A stretch of 64,000 nucleotides of DNA from Odiellus spinosus (GCA_963920705.1 OY987238.1:13324183-13388182), one strand, 5' to 3'. Numbered from the stretch's first letter, positions 1 through 11,711 are shown. Numbers and translations are program-made. Notes: generated from the sequence alone by a model not told the origin.

Positions 1-1235
1 TCCTTAAATCTAATTGCATTCTAAGGTACGCATCCATGGGAATGGGGAAAAACTGGCCGTAGGGCATTAAAAAGCGAACATAATGCAACGCCTGCTTTTG
101 TCTTTTCCTCTAGGAAAATTCTCACAAACAAAACTTTCTAAATTAACGCGTTTGTTTCCTGATTTTGAAACAATGTATTTAGTATTAGTGGGATAAAACA
201 GAAAATGATTTTACTATAGTTTCATCTCGTTTCAACCCTTTCTTCTATTGTTTCTTTAATACTGAATGTTTAATGTTAAAAAAAAATTAAAAAAGTTAAA
301 TTTTTTTTTGATCTCATTACTACAGTTTTTCGAAATTTTTTGACAGATTGGAAAGTGCGTTGTCCCTAGAGCTACTAAAATTAAATTACACTTGGGGCAA
401 AAACACGAATTTGTACGCAAGTTTGCTATGAAAACACCTTACTTGTCTGCTTTAAGATTGATCGACACAAAACCTCTTTTTTGTCAATTTTTTTTTGGCG
501 GGAAATGCAGCATTATTTAAATAATGAAGATTACCTAGTAATACCTTTCAATGACCCATTTCGCTAACCTACGCATGCGCGTAAAACTAGCCGTAACATT
601 TTGCCAGAGTTAACTAGCCTTTATCTAGCTTATTTACAATGGAAGTTAAATTTGTTTAAAATTTACATTTAATTTAGAAAGCATAGGGGTTTTTTAGAAA
701 TAAATAGATTTACCAATTATCCAAATATACAAGTTGCATTTTTGGTTAGAAACAATTAATCCGAAAATAAAATAAAAAAAATACGAATACCAGAAGATAA
801 CCCCCGATTTCGAGTAATATATAATTATACGTTAGGGAAATTATAGGGTAATAATTTATAATTTATGAGTACTTGTAAACGGGGATATTTACGACTTATG
901 GTCTCACATTTGTACCCCTTTAGGGTTTAAACAATAAAAAAAGCCCAACAAATAAAATATTACATAGTGACCTGGTTCTAGGCGTCAACTCGATCAATCT
1001 TGAGTAGCTAGGGTGTTAGACGATCGTGGCCATTAGAGAGATTACGCCTATAGCATGCTCAAATAAAAATACAAATAAAATAGAAACCAGAATACACCCT
1101 ACATATCCATTGCAGCCATACTTTTATATTTTATAACACTGCAATCTAGGACTATTAACACACGGATAAGAACTTAGATAAAAATGAATAACATTTAAAG
1201 CGTCGTCTAACGGAAAAAGTAGGAATTATCAATGG
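1..1235. other. AT-rich non-coding, no gene seen
   Basis: No open frame of credible coding character and no clear tandem repeat. The stretch around 700-830 resembles a decayed piece of family C (it keeps the order 'taatccgaaaataaaat ... agaagataa'), but too many bases differ for a firm call. Confidence 0.5.
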
Positions 1236-1242
1236 TTGCTAT

Positions 1243-1563
1243 CAGAAGTAGATGAAACCCTCCTTTGAAGTCGATATAGCGCTCCTCTCTGTATGGGTAA
1301 AATTCCCAATTTTACGAGTTAGAAAGGGTCCTACTTCATCCCCCCTGTCTACGGAAAATTGGAAATTCTCTCTCTCCACAAACGACGACGTTTTTTGGAC
1401 GAACTCCGAGGCTGCTAGAGATATTCGCTCGACGAACTCCCGCTCCGAAAATATCTACCGTTAGGAGGCGTACGAATCGCGCTTTTTGAAACTAACCCAT
1501 ACAGAGAGGGGTAGACAAGACCCGGGAGTAATAGACTTCAAAGGAGGGTTTCATCGGCTTCTG
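1243..1563. mobile_element. Family A MITE, copy 1 (7-bp TSD)
   Basis: A 321-bp element beginning CAGAAGTAGATGAAACCCTC and ending in the near inverse (GGGTTTCATCGGCTTCTG). It lies between direct repeats TTGCTAT at 1236-1242 and 1564-1570, an exact 7-bp target-site duplication. Short open frames inside it recur in every copy only because the DNA recurs; they show no protein family and differ by frame breaks between copies. The element is non-autonomous. The superfamily is uncertain: a 7-bp duplication with CA ends fits P-like or atypical hAT elements. Confidence 0.85.
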
Positions 1564-2059
1564 TTGCTATGGATAGAAAATAGGCAGCATGTGGTTTAGT
1601 TAATTCCTAATTATGAATAATAAAAATACGGGGCGTTGTTTACTTTTGTGTGTGTTAACAGTCCTGGCTGAAATTACGTGCTCCTATAATGAATGTCTAT
1701 ATACAATATAACCGTTTTTAATTTGGGGCAAACTATAATAACATTTCGAGAATATTATAATGTTTTCATAAAAGTAAATTGCAATTTTATTTAATGGCGC
1801 AATGCGTGGAATTGTATCTATGTGTCTCTCTCTCTTTCTCTCTCTCTCTCTTGCTCTCTCTCATAATACGGGTCGACTAGACGCCAAATTACAGAGTAAT
1901 TAATGGATCTTACTAATTTAAAATCTTCATTTATAAAATAAAATGTTTTAAAGGGATATTGAAAAAAAGATGAAATGATTATTTTTTAATCGTGATTAAA
2001 TTTAAATTGGTTACAAGAATAAGTAAATTTTAAAATAACTAATTGTTTGAAAGATATTT
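1564..2059. other. Non-coding; TC microsatellite inside
   Basis: A (TC)n tract lies at about 1828-1862. The 'ggggcgttgtttacttttgtg' words at about 1630 match the end of family H1 (see 20642-20996), so a fragment of that element is probably here. Nothing else is recognised. Confidence 0.5.
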
Positions 2060-3805
2060 AGATGTCTAGAATCTCGTAATAAAGTGGTGAAATTAATTAA
2101 TTTTCCAGGTTTTATCATTTAATTAGTATTTAGTTACCGGAAGACGCGATGTAGTAAAGTTTAATAATCAATAATTATCTTAATTATTGAGCAATTTTGA
2201 CGTATTTTGTCTCATTTTGAAGCTCTTATTAAGCTCTACTAGAATCTCTTATTAAAAGAGCGAAATTAATTAAATTTCTAGGTTTTATAATTTAATTAGT
2301 ATAATTGTTACCGGAAGACGCGATGTAGTAAACTTTAAAAATCAATAACTATGTTAATTTCTGACCAATTTTGACGTAATCTGTCTCATTTTGAAGCTCT
2401 CACTAAGCTCTACTAGAATCTCATATTAAAAGAGCGAAATTAATTAAATTTCTAGGTTTTATCATTTAATTAGTATAATTGTTACCGGAAGACGCGATGT
2501 AGTAAACTTTAAAAATCAATAACTATGTTAATTTCTGACCAATTTTGACGTAGTTTGTCTCAAATTGAAGCTCTCATTAAGCTCTACTAGAATCTCATAT
2601 TAAAAGTGCCAAATTAATTAAATTTCTAGGTTTTATCATTTAATTAGTATAATTGTTACCGGAAGACGCGATGTAGTAAACTTTAAAAATCAATAACTAT
2701 GTTAATTTCTGACCAATTTTGACGTAATTTGTCTCATTATGATGCTCTCATTAAGCTCTACTAGAATCTCTTATTAAAAAAGCCAAATTAATTAAATTTC
2801 TAGGTTTTATCATTTAATTAGTATAATTGTTACCGGAAGACGCGATGTAGTAAACTTTAAAAATCAATAACTATGTTAATTTCTGACCAATTTTGACGTA
2901 ATCTGTCTCATTTTGAAGCTCTCACTAAGCTCTACTAGAATCTCATATTAAAAGAGCGAAATTAATTAAATTTCTAGGTTTTATCATTTAATTAGTATAA
3001 TTGTTACCGGAAGACGCGATGTAGTAAACTTTAAAAATCAATAACTATGTTAATTTCTGACCAATTTTGACGTAGTTTGTCTCAAATTGAAGCTCTCATT
3101 AAGCTCTACTAGAATCTCATATTAAAAGTGCCAAATTAATTAAATTTCTAGGTTTTATCATTTAATTAGTATAATTGTTACCGGAAGACGCGATGTAGTA
3201 AACTTTAAAAATCAATAACTATGTTAATTTCTGACCAATTTTGACGTAATTTGTCTCATTATGATGCTCTCATTAAGCTCTACTAGAATCTCTTATTAAA
3301 AAAGCCAAATTAATTAAATTTCTAGGTTTTATCATTTAATTAGTATAATTGTTACCGGAAGACGCGATATAGTAAACTTTAAAAATCAATAACTATATTA
3401 ATTTCTGACCAATTTTGACGTAGTTTGTCTCAAATTGAAGCTCTCATTAAGCTCTACTAGAATCTCTTATTAAAAATGTTAAATTAATTAAATTTCTAGG
3501 TTTATCATTTAATTAGTATAATTGTTACCGGAAGACGCGATGTAGTAAACTTTAAAAATCAATAACTATGTTAATTTCTGACCAATTTTGACGTAGTTTG
3601 TCTCAAATTGAAGCTCTCATTAAGCTCTACTAGAATCTCATATTAAAGTTGTTAAATTAATTAAATTTCTAGGTTTATCATTTAATTTGTATAAAAGTTA
3701 CCGGAAGCCACGATAGAGTAAACTTCAAAAATCAATAACTATGTTAATTATTAACCAATTTTGACGTAATTTGTCTCATTTTGTAGCTCTAATTGAGTTC
3801 TACAA
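2060..3805. repeat. 174-bp satellite array, about 10 units, with 522-bp higher-order repeat
   Basis: The landmark TTACCGGAAGACGCGATGTA recurs at 2134, 2308, 2482, 2656, 2830, 3004, 3178, 3352, 3525 and, altered, 3698: a strict 174-bp period that slips to 173 in the last units. Inner units fall into three variants (A 'tctcattttgaag', B 'tctcaaattgaag', C 'tctcattatgatg') arranged ABC-ABC-B-B. Positions 2291-2846 and 2813-3368 appear identical by eye at an offset of 522 bp, so one three-unit block was copied recently. Edge units are more diverged, as usual at array margins. No coding potential. Confidence 0.95.
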
Positions 3806-4565
3806 AGATGAAACATTCTTCCATCAAAACCTCAAGTTTTACGAGACGTTTCCTTTAAATTTCTAATATTGATTTATAATATCAGTTTTGTATCTTTTAA
3901 ATAAAATAGAACCTACTATTTAATAAAGAAGTAAAAGCTAAAAGTTCAACCGAGGGAAAGACGTAAAAAATATTGAGAACACAGTGAAGTCAGTCACGCG
4001 AGAGTTTTAATAGATTCAACTCATACTATGTATTGATTTCTTAGTCGACATAAAATCAATTTCAGTTTGCAGCAGAAAGAAACCTAAACTTTATATACTA
4101 TCTTCTATATTGATTTGTTGTAATTACAAAATGATAAAACATTGAACACGTTGAAAACACAGATTGATGATTGAACATCAGAAAAAAAAAAACGTGTTAT
4201 GGGATCGTTCTTTTCTAAACTATTCTCAAAAGAGTCACGAATAGTTGTCTGAACTATTTTAGTTTCCAATGATGTTTTACATTAAATATTAATACGCCAA
4301 AGTTTCCCTTACAATGTAATAAAACTTGGGAAACATAATATATCTTCTTTCTTTACTCAATTTATCTCGTTTTTGATCGCAATCGTGGACAATAACTTTG
4401 GCGATTCTTAAAGTCATTCTGTCACAATATTTTTCCGAACGCTTAGTTTTTTCATAATATTTAAAATAATTATTAAAAATTTTACACTTTTGGATTGAAG
4501 CTAGGACTGAAAATTTTAAATTATAAGAATTAATAAAAAAAACTTGGTGCCCCCGTAAGGTGTGT
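3806..4565. other. AT-rich non-coding, no gene seen
   Basis: There is one minus-strand open frame here (about 4289-4618, 109 codons), but it is AT-driven, runs into the inverted repeat at 4567 and shows no domain. Not called as a gene. Confidence 0.5.
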
Positions 4566-4566
4566 T

Positions 4567-4706
4567 CCCATTTCGTCCAAATATTTCGCCCAAAATTATC
4601 TATTCCCATTTCGCCCAATTGTTAGGTTAGGTAGGGTTAGGTTAGATTATTTGAGATTGGGCGAAATGGGAATTGGGCCAAATGTTTTGGGCGAAATGGG
4701 GGTAAA
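4567..4706. mobile_element. Small foldback element with TTAGG-like core
   Basis: Words of the type CCCATTTCGCCCAA occur at about 4567, 4588 and 4604, and their inverse TTGGGCGAAATGGG at about 4657 and 4687, so the piece can fold on itself. The centre (4619-4647) is a run of GTTAGGTTAGG-like repeats resembling the arthropod telomere unit TTAGG. Exact ends and target duplication are not clear. Confidence 0.6.
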
Positions 4707-4709
4707 CCG

Positions 4710-5765
4710 TTCGTAAGCGTACTCTAACGGCCAATAGTGCAGGCAAAAGTATAAACTAACAAAATAACGTGCGTGGTTGCTAAAGAATACGTTTATATTC
4801 TCTTCAGATTACGAGTAATTAGCCGGTTTAATTAGATTTAACAGAGGTTTACATATATTTCTCAGTCACTTAAATCTGAATAAAGCTTGGTTAATTATAT
4901 CTCATATGAAAAGGGTAATAGATAGTGAATAAGTCCTGAATTAGGCTTAGCATAAAATCAACCGGAAATAACTTTTCTCACGTGACTAACATTGTTCAAT
5001 GATTGGATACTGAAAAATACCTTTAGACTTAATTAGAGGTTCGTATATGACCAAAAACTGATGTTTTGTTCAGGTATTTTTTACGCTAAAGCCTGTAAAA
5101 CTCTTAAATTATCGAACCCAGATTAAGAATGAAAGATTTCAGTTATTTATAAACACACTAAACCATCCTGACGATGGTAGATATATTTTTAAAATGTTAA
5201 AATAAAATGTATCATATCAATAAAAATATTTGGTCGATATTATCATCTGTACCATAAAATTCAAATGGAAACAATATAATTGTTGATCAAAAATGTTTGT
5301 ATGATCTATTTTCATGTCAATAGACTTTAACATTATGAATTAATACGCCCTGTTCATAAATAGTACTCAATATATTTAAACACTACAAACAATAAATATC
5401 CCATTTTCTACCATAAAAACTATTGTGTTTTAAAAATTAGAATATTTATATTTATACAAAGCTGATGCTTAGGCGAAGTAATACACAATGTAAAACTTCT
5501 TAGGAATAAAAATAGTTCCACTAAACAAACGTGAACACGTGTAAACAAGAAAAATAAAGAAAAACGACAATTTCAAGCCGATGTTAAAAATCACAAAATA
5601 AAAAACTCAATTGTATTTTAAATGTGGGTAGGCCCTATTTTATCCCACTACTTATTTTGCTCTAAATTCTTAAGGGTTAGTAACATGTTTATTAAAAATT
5701 TTGAATTATGTTTGTGATAATCCACCAATAAAAATTTAACAAAACAAATATTAAACTATATTTAT
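4710..5765. other. AT-rich non-coding, nothing recognised
   Basis: No credible coding frame, tandem repeat or complete element was seen. Confidence 0.5.
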
Positions 5766-5767
5766 TA

Positions 5768-6222
5768 ACTTATTCGAAGATAAAGTTAAAAACGTAATCC
5801 ATATCCGTTTTTATCCAAAAAATGGCAACTTATCTTAGAATATTATCCATGGCGTTATACGCGAGGATAAAAATTTAATTCAAAATTTATTTTCCTGAAA
5901 AATAACGAATAAAAAGATGATTTAAAATCTTATCGTTTTATTTCTATTCTTCGAATTAAAAGTCAATTTGAAATATTGTTTCTTATATTTTAGACTGATT
6001 CTGTAAACGCGAATGTTTCTTATCCATCGTTATACGTTTGAATACGAGTAATTTGTAGATAGATAAAGCGGCGAAGGCTTATCTTCGGGTAAACCTTATA
6101 CGTTTAACAATTATACGAACATACAAATTTCTTTGTTTTAGTTACGAACAATTTATGGGAAAATAAAATATCTGAAAATATACGCATAACGGAAGATAAT
6201 GGATCGATCCGATTCCGAGCTC
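5768..6222 (-). mobile_element. Family C element, 5'-truncated copy
   Basis: Matches the full family C copies (39102-39646, 63055-63600, 19695-20247) from the words 'cttattcgaagataaag' to the GATCGATCCGATTCCGAGCTC end, including the shared core 'gataaagcggcgaaggctt'. It lacks the roughly 100 bp at the other end. Strand is given relative to the 39102 copy. No coding capacity. Confidence 0.8.
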
Positions 6223-6744
6223 TATCTACAATTCAAACAAACTTACCCTTTAAACAACCAACAAAAAAATACAGAAACAAATTGAGTTTAGACAGAAAAA
6301 ATACCATTAATTTTTATATGTCTCTTTTACGATGTTATAAGCATAGATGGAATTGCCAGTTTTCAGTAGGGACTAAGGTACTATGTCCGTTTAACTACAC
6401 GACACCCAATCACTACGCTTACGTAGATGTAAACGCGCTTTTAAACTGAAAAATCTAAATGATTTCAACCAATCCAACGAAAAGAAATTGGTACTGGAAA
6501 CAAAAAAACGTATGCCGAAACTTTACGGATAATCACATTTTAAAAACCATTTAAACTTCTAAATCGAAGAAAGATTTATATCTAGGAAATAAAGAAAAAT
6601 TTTGTATAGAAAAATACGAATGAATTATTACGCTACAAAACCTTTAAAGCGATCAAAATGTTCCTAATATTTTTACTATTTGTCAGCGAAAATTTCAATA
6701 CCTCAAATGCAAAAATATCGTAACTCAATCATTTTTTCTTTTAC
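6223..6744. other. AT-rich non-coding, nothing recognised
   Basis: No gene, tandem array or complete element was seen between the family C end and the family F start. Confidence 0.5.
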
Positions 6745-6853
6745 TTAAGTGAGGGTTTAACGGATTTCACGAACTCTAAATGGAAAAATAGTCATATTTT
6801 CGGAAAGATCGTTAAAAAACGATTCATAGAACAAAATTATCGCGACAGTAATA

Positions 6854-7136
6854 CCAAGGAGGATTAGACAAGGAGAGGAAATGTGGGGCTGCGTTGAGTT
6901 AGAGAGAGAAGAGCCAACCTCCCACTCGGTTGGAAAGGGGGGATAGGAAATTCTCGAGGTAAACTGTTGTCACGTGGTCGCTAGCTAGCGCGTCTCATAA
7001 AGGATTCGTTTTACCCACGTGACAACATTTTACCACGAAACGTCTCTACCCCCGTTCTCCCAGAGTGGGAGTTTAGGCCGACGCAGTAGGAACCGCGCCG
7101 TCCCCACATTTCTTCTCCTTGTCTAATCCTCCTTGG
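6854..7136. mobile_element. Family D MITE, copy 1 (5-bp TSD)
   Basis: A 283-bp element with inverted ends CCAAGGAGGATTAGACAAGG / CCTTGTCTAATCCTCCTTGG and a 5-bp duplication TAATA (6849-6853, 7137-7141). The centre holds facing GTCACGTG / CACGTGAC palindromes, so most of the element is a hairpin. It interrupts family F and is therefore younger than that copy. Confidence 0.85.
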
Positions 7137-7184
7137 TAATACCGCCACACAGAAAAAATATCAAAAATAGGCCTATCACGAGAA

Positions 7185-7310
7185 ATTTCGCGGGCTTTTG
7201 AAAAAAATTAATGTAATGGAGATTGGTGCGCGCGCAGAAATTCGCGCGCTTTTGTAAAAAATATACATAATTGAGATTGGTGCGCGCGCAGAAATTCGCG
7301 CGCTTTTCTC
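7185..7310. repeat. 54-bp CGCG-rich short tandem repeat
   Basis: About 2.3 units of a 54-bp repeat in which 'gagattggtgcgcgcgcag' is followed by 'aaattcgcgcgctttt'. It creates a minus-strand open frame (7123-7350) because 54 is a multiple of three; that frame is not a gene. CG-rich words in AT-rich surroundings are notable. Confidence 0.75.
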
Positions 7311-7560
7311 CTCGAACTACAATTTCGGCGGGAAATATAAATCGCGCCAATCAATTTCAAATTACATCGACAGTAAAAATACATATTTTATAATCACCAT
7401 TTTCGAAATTTTTAAAATTAAAATTCCCCGCAATACTACGTCATCATTATGGTCGCGTGATTTCGCTATTGTAGAGCCTATAATTAATTCTCGCCCGTGA
7501 GGTCGGTTTCGCGCGGTTGTTTTTCGTTAAAGGACTTAATCCAGAAAGTCAAACATTATT

Positions 7561-8420
7561 ATTGTCCCAGAAATAATTTAGGTCATATATCGGAAAATAA
7601 TTACCTATTTATCATTTTAATTTTGAGTTTTCTTAATTACCCAACAACACAGAGGTATAAAATTTTGAATATGGTGGATTAAATATATAATTAAATATAA
7701 TTCATACTCATTCTAATCTCAATTAATTAAAATAATCAGTTACGAAGCTAAGCCTATTTTGAAATTTTTTTTTTTTTCAATCGAATAGGAACTTACAACA
7801 ATGTCACACAAAATCAAGTCAATTTTAAATCACAATTTCAGTAAATGGTTTCAAAATCTACGTGTAGTTCTCTAAATTTTCGAGGGCGAAGAGTAACAAA
7901 AAAAAAAAGTTAAAAATTGAGTGGGAACATACCGATTTTCAACCTTAAAAAGAATTAAATTCCCAATGGAAAAATAATTTTTACATAAGAATTTAACATC
8001 ATTCTAAGATTGCAAATTTAAGGTTCGGGAGAGAGTCACGCACGCAGTCGAATCAGGAATGATTTATCTTTTATATAGCTCTGGGAAAAAAGCGAGTGGG
8101 GGCCCAAAAATGTCCCACTCTGTGCCGCAACGATGTCAAAAAATGTCTCCATTATCTAGGCAGATTTGAATCGCGGCCATTTCATTCTACTTCCCTTTCT
8201 ACTTTCGGACGTTTCCGATCGATTAGGACTCGACAAAAATCCCGATACCAATTTTTTATTCGAGCTAGACTCTTCTCTCCCTACAAAAGCTACGTTGCGG
8301 CCTGTTTTTAGACATTTATCATCCTTTAAATGTCATACGGAAGAATATAACGTATTGTTGAGTAGTGTAATGTTTCGAGATATTTTTTCTGACATTTTGG
8401 GGGTAATTTTTACATTCGTT
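7561..8420. other. Non-coding, short ORFs not supported
   Basis: Two overlapping plus-strand open frames (8096-8311 and 8166-8423) lie in slightly GC-richer DNA, but they compete in different frames, have no recognisable domain and no splice or promoter support. Confidence 0.45.
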
Positions 8421-8737
8421 TGATTGGTTGATAATAGTTTAGTCTATTTTTATATCATCATGAGTGGTTGTTGACAGTTTGGTCTATTTTTATATCAACA
8501 TGATTGGTTGTTGACAGTTTGGTCTATTTTTATATCAACATGATTGGTTGTTGACAGTTTGGTCTATTTTTTTATCAACATGATTGGTTGTTGACAGTTT
8601 GGTCTATTTTTATATCAACATGATTGGTTGTTGACAGTTTGGTCTATTTTTATATCATCATGATTGGTTGTTGACAGTTTGGTCTATTTTTATATCAACA
8701 TGATTGGTTGTTGTCAATTTGGTTTTTATATCATCAT
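8421..8737. repeat. 40-bp minisatellite, 8 units
   Basis: Units start at 8421, 8461, 8501 and every 40 bp to 8701, each of the type TGATTGGTTGTTGACAGTTT followed by GGTCTATTTTTATATCAACA. Middle units are nearly identical; the first and last are diverged. Each unit carries an inverted CCAAT word (ATTGG). Confidence 0.95.
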
Positions 8738-9115
8738 GATATTTATATCATGAGAGTTTCGAAAATAAATAAATTTCTCTTTGCTATAAAATGGTGAAAT
8801 ATTATTCAGAGATATTTTGTAGACATATAGACGTAAATCAAATGTGTAGCTATCATTCCACGAACACCAACTTGTTTATAATTTTTTTTTTCTTCTTTTG
8901 AGTTACAGCTTGAAAATGGGTGGTCACTAGGGGGCGTGGAAGAGGGAGTCTTCTACAGTCCAGGGAGTTTAATCACGAGGGGGCCACAATACAAAGAGAG
9001 ACCAGTAGTGGCCAAAAATATAAATTGCCAAAAAAGGAAGCTACAGAGAGAAAGATCGGAAACAGTTGCAATTTTCAGAACCAGAATTTTGCTCCTCCGA
9101 GGCTGATAACTATTT
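8738..9115. other. Non-coding; CTCF-like motif near 8924
   Basis: An open frame at 8920-9186 runs into the TTAA element at 9120 and has no domain. The only point of note is the CTCF-like motif listed separately. Confidence 0.45.
8924..8939 (+). promoter_or_regulatory. Candidate CTCF-type motif
   Basis: The bases TCACTAGGGGGCGTGG match the conserved CTCF core (CASYAGRKGGCR) at every core position I can compare. CTCF is known from many insects with conserved zinc fingers. This is a motif match only; occupancy is not shown. Confidence 0.35.
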
Positions 9116-9119
9116 TTAA

Positions 9120-9411
9120 AGTGACACTGTTACCAATTTTATTTAAGTTTTATATTCTTAGGCTTTTAAAATTACTTCGAGTCTGATTTACTCTAGAAAG
9201 AATTTACCGGGCCTGGTCGCCTTTCCCTACAAATTTCGGAAGACTCAGGGTGAAACCGTGGACTGAGAAAATCGGACTCACTTCGTCGTCATCCGCAGTA
9301 TGTCGTCTTCTAAACTTCAAGATTATTTACTTGTGGCGAAAGTAATTCAACTATCTTTCCGAAAACGCTAATTAAATTTCTAACTGATGAAATATCAGTG
9401 TCAGTGTCACT
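9120..9411. mobile_element. Family S TTAA-type MITE, full copy
   Basis: Flanked by TTAA (9116-9119 and 9412-9415) with inverted ends AGTGACACTG / CAGTGTCACT. The interior, including 'accgggcctggtcgc' and 'ggtgaaaccgtggactga', recurs at 43722-43860, which confirms a dispersed element. Non-coding. The TTAA target fits the Kolobok or piggyBac groups. Confidence 0.75.
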
Positions 9412-9415
9412 TTAA

Positions 9416-9947
9416 AAGTTTCATGATCGCCATGCCTTCATATCGTATGTAAACTTGGATTGAATCGACCCATAGGCGTAAAAGTATAGATCATAGTAAT
9501 CGTATCAATTTGATTTTTCATTACGTGAAAAGATACAAAGACCCCCAACTCATTGATCCGTATTAATAATAGAAATGGGTGGGTTAGCTTTCTACCTAGT
9601 GTGAAGTCAGATTTATTTTTAACATTTTCCCGTTCGTGATGATCTTAGAAAAACTATTTTTATAGTCTATATGGATTAATATTATGTGTTAATGCGCCTG
9701 AGTGTTGGCTACAGATCAATAAAGTTGGCAAATATATGGAGGGGTTTGTAACCATTTGTTTCTGACGCGCCTTAAATACAAGTAGTTTTCAACAAAAAAA
9801 AAAAATAAATAAAAAAAGCAGTAGTAAATGATATGTAGTCATATGCATGCAACCTATACATTTAGGAAATTGCAGACTCGGTAAAGAACTATATTTCAAA
9901 CTAGAGTATTTTTCTAATGGAAATATTAAAGGCTAAGGGACAATAAT
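9416..9947. other. Non-coding, nothing recognised
   Basis: No credible frame, array or full element. Confidence 0.5.
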
Positions 9948-11113
9948 AATCATTTTGAATTTATATTTATTCTTAGCTCGCGCCACTAATATCGATTTTA
10001 AATTATATTTAATTTTAGCACGCGCCACTAATATCGATTTTAAATTATATTTAGTCCTAGCTCGTGCCACTAATATCGATTTTAAATTATATTTAATTTT
10101 AGCTCGTGCCACTAATATCGTTTTTATATTATATTTATATTTAGCTCGCGCCACTAATATCGTTTTTATATTATATTTATATTTAGCTCGCGCCACTAAT
10201 ATCGATTTTAAATTATATTTAATTAACGCATGCCACTAAAATCTTTTTCAAATTATATTTATTCCTAGCTCGTGCCACTAATATCGATCTTAAATTATAT
10301 TTAATTCTAGCACGCGCCACTAATATCGTTTTTATATTATATTTATATTTAGCGCGCGCCACTAATATCGTTTTTAAATTATATAAATTCTTGTCTCGCG
10401 CCACTAATATCGTTTTTAAATTATATTTATATTTAGCTCGTGCCACTAATATCGTTTTTATATTATATTTATATTTAGCGCGCGCCACTAATATCGTTTT
10501 TAAATTATATAAATTCTTGTCTCGCGCCACTAATATCGTTTTTAAATTATATTTATATTTAGCTCGTGCCACTAATATCGTTTTTATATTATATTTATAT
10601 TTAGCGCGCGCCACTAATATCATTTTTAAATTATATTTATTCTTAGCTCGCGCCACTAATATCGTTTTCAGATTATATTTAATTAGCGCGGGCCACTAAT
10701 ATCGTTTTTAAATCATATTTATATTTAGCGCGCGCCATATCGTTTTTAAATTATATTTATATTTAGCGCGCGCCACTAATATCATTTTTAAATTATATTT
10801 ATTCTTAGCTCGCGCCACTAATATCGTTTTTAAATTATATTTATTCTTAGCTCACGCCACTAATCTCGTTTTTAAATTTTATTTAATTAGCGCGCGCCAC
10901 TAATATCGTTTTTAAATTATATTTATTCTTAGCTCGCGCCACTAATCTCGTTTTTAAATTTTATTGAATTAGCGCGCGCCACTAATATCGTTTTTAAATC
11001 ATATTTATATTTAGTGCGCGCCATTAATATCGTTTTTAAATTATATTTATAATTAGCTCGCGCCACCAATATAATTTTAAATTATATTCAAATTCAGCGC
11101 GCGCCACTAATTT
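9948..11113. repeat. 42-bp minisatellite, about 28 units
   Basis: Units are of the form CTCGCGCCACTAATATCG, then TTTTTAAATTATATTTATATTTAG. Because 42 is a multiple of three and stops are absent from the unit, long open frames appear on both strands (for example 9955-10239 plus and 10219-10656 minus). Being open on opposite strands over the same bases, with no start context or domain, argues strongly against coding. Some units alternate in a two-unit pattern (10320-10600), pointing to block duplication. Confidence 0.95.
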
Positions 11114-11408
11114 AAATAGTTTTAAAACAGACTCGCTAGACCTTTAAAAAGATTTCTTTGACTGCAATCGATTATTTTGTTCTCAAATCGTCTTCCGCCC
11201 CACTTGACATATAGTCGCATTAATAAATATTGTATAGAATATATTTATCTTGAAAGAGATAAAATTTATCTGTAAAAGTAACTTTAAGTCTATGGGGAAT
11301 AATACCAATTCTAAGACTGCAAATAATGCACTTCGTATTTTTAGCAAAACAACAAACATGAATTTGATATTATTAATATTTAAAATATAGAATATTTACT
11401 TTCCTTCG
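11114..11408. other. Non-coding, nothing recognised
   Basis: No gene, array or element recognised between the 42-bp array and family D copy 2. Confidence 0.5.
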
Positions 11409-11413
11409 TTGGG

Positions 11414-11706
11414 CCAAGAAGGATCAGTCAAGGAGAGGAAAAGTGGGGACGGCGCAGTTCCTACTGCGTCGGCCTAAACTCCTACTCAGGGAGAACGGGG
11501 GTAGAGATGTTTCGTGGTAAAATGTTGTCACGTGGGTAAAACGGATCCTTTATCAGCTTCGTAGTAGTCGACGACGCTAGTGACCACGTGACAACACTTT
11601 ACCTCGAGAATTTCCTATCCCCCTTTCCACCCGAGTGGGAGGTTGGCTCTTCTCTCTCTAACTCAACGCAGCCCTACTTTTCCTCTCCTTGTCTGATCCT
11701 TCTTGG
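11414..11706. mobile_element. Family D MITE, copy 2 (5-bp TSD)
   Basis: A 293-bp copy with ends CCAAGAAGGATCAG / CTGATCCTTCTTGG and duplication TTGGG (11409-11413, 11707-11711). It shares the hairpin centre with facing CACGTG words and the 'ctctctctaactcaacgcag' arm. The open frame at 11588-11782 crosses its end and is not a gene. Confidence 0.88.
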
Positions 11707-11711
11707 TTGGG

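Larger units (their letters stand above)
6749..7560 (+). mobile_element. Family F (TTAA-type) element, split by family D
   Basis: It opens after a TTAA (6745-6748) with GTGAGGG, then carries the family F words 'atcgttaaaaaacgattca', 'cgacagtaa', 'ttataatcaccattttcgaaa', 'actacgtcatcattatgg' and 'acttaatccagaaagtc' in the same order as 32128-32420. Family D copy 1 (6854-7136) has landed inside it, and a short CGCG-rich tandem repeat (7185-7310) follows. Non-coding. Confidence 0.75.

Noticed and set aside
4289-4618. 109-codon minus-strand frame
   Set aside because: Starts inside a foldback repeat and runs through AT-rich DNA without any motif.
8421-8737. Possible CRISPR-like array (40-bp repeats)
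   Set aside because: Units are contiguous with no unique spacers, in a eukaryotic context; it is a minisatellite. The same applies to the 31-, 32- and 33-bp arrays.
9933-10699. Four open frames of 87-145 codons on both strands
   Set aside because: By-products of the 42-bp minisatellite, whose unit length is a multiple of three.
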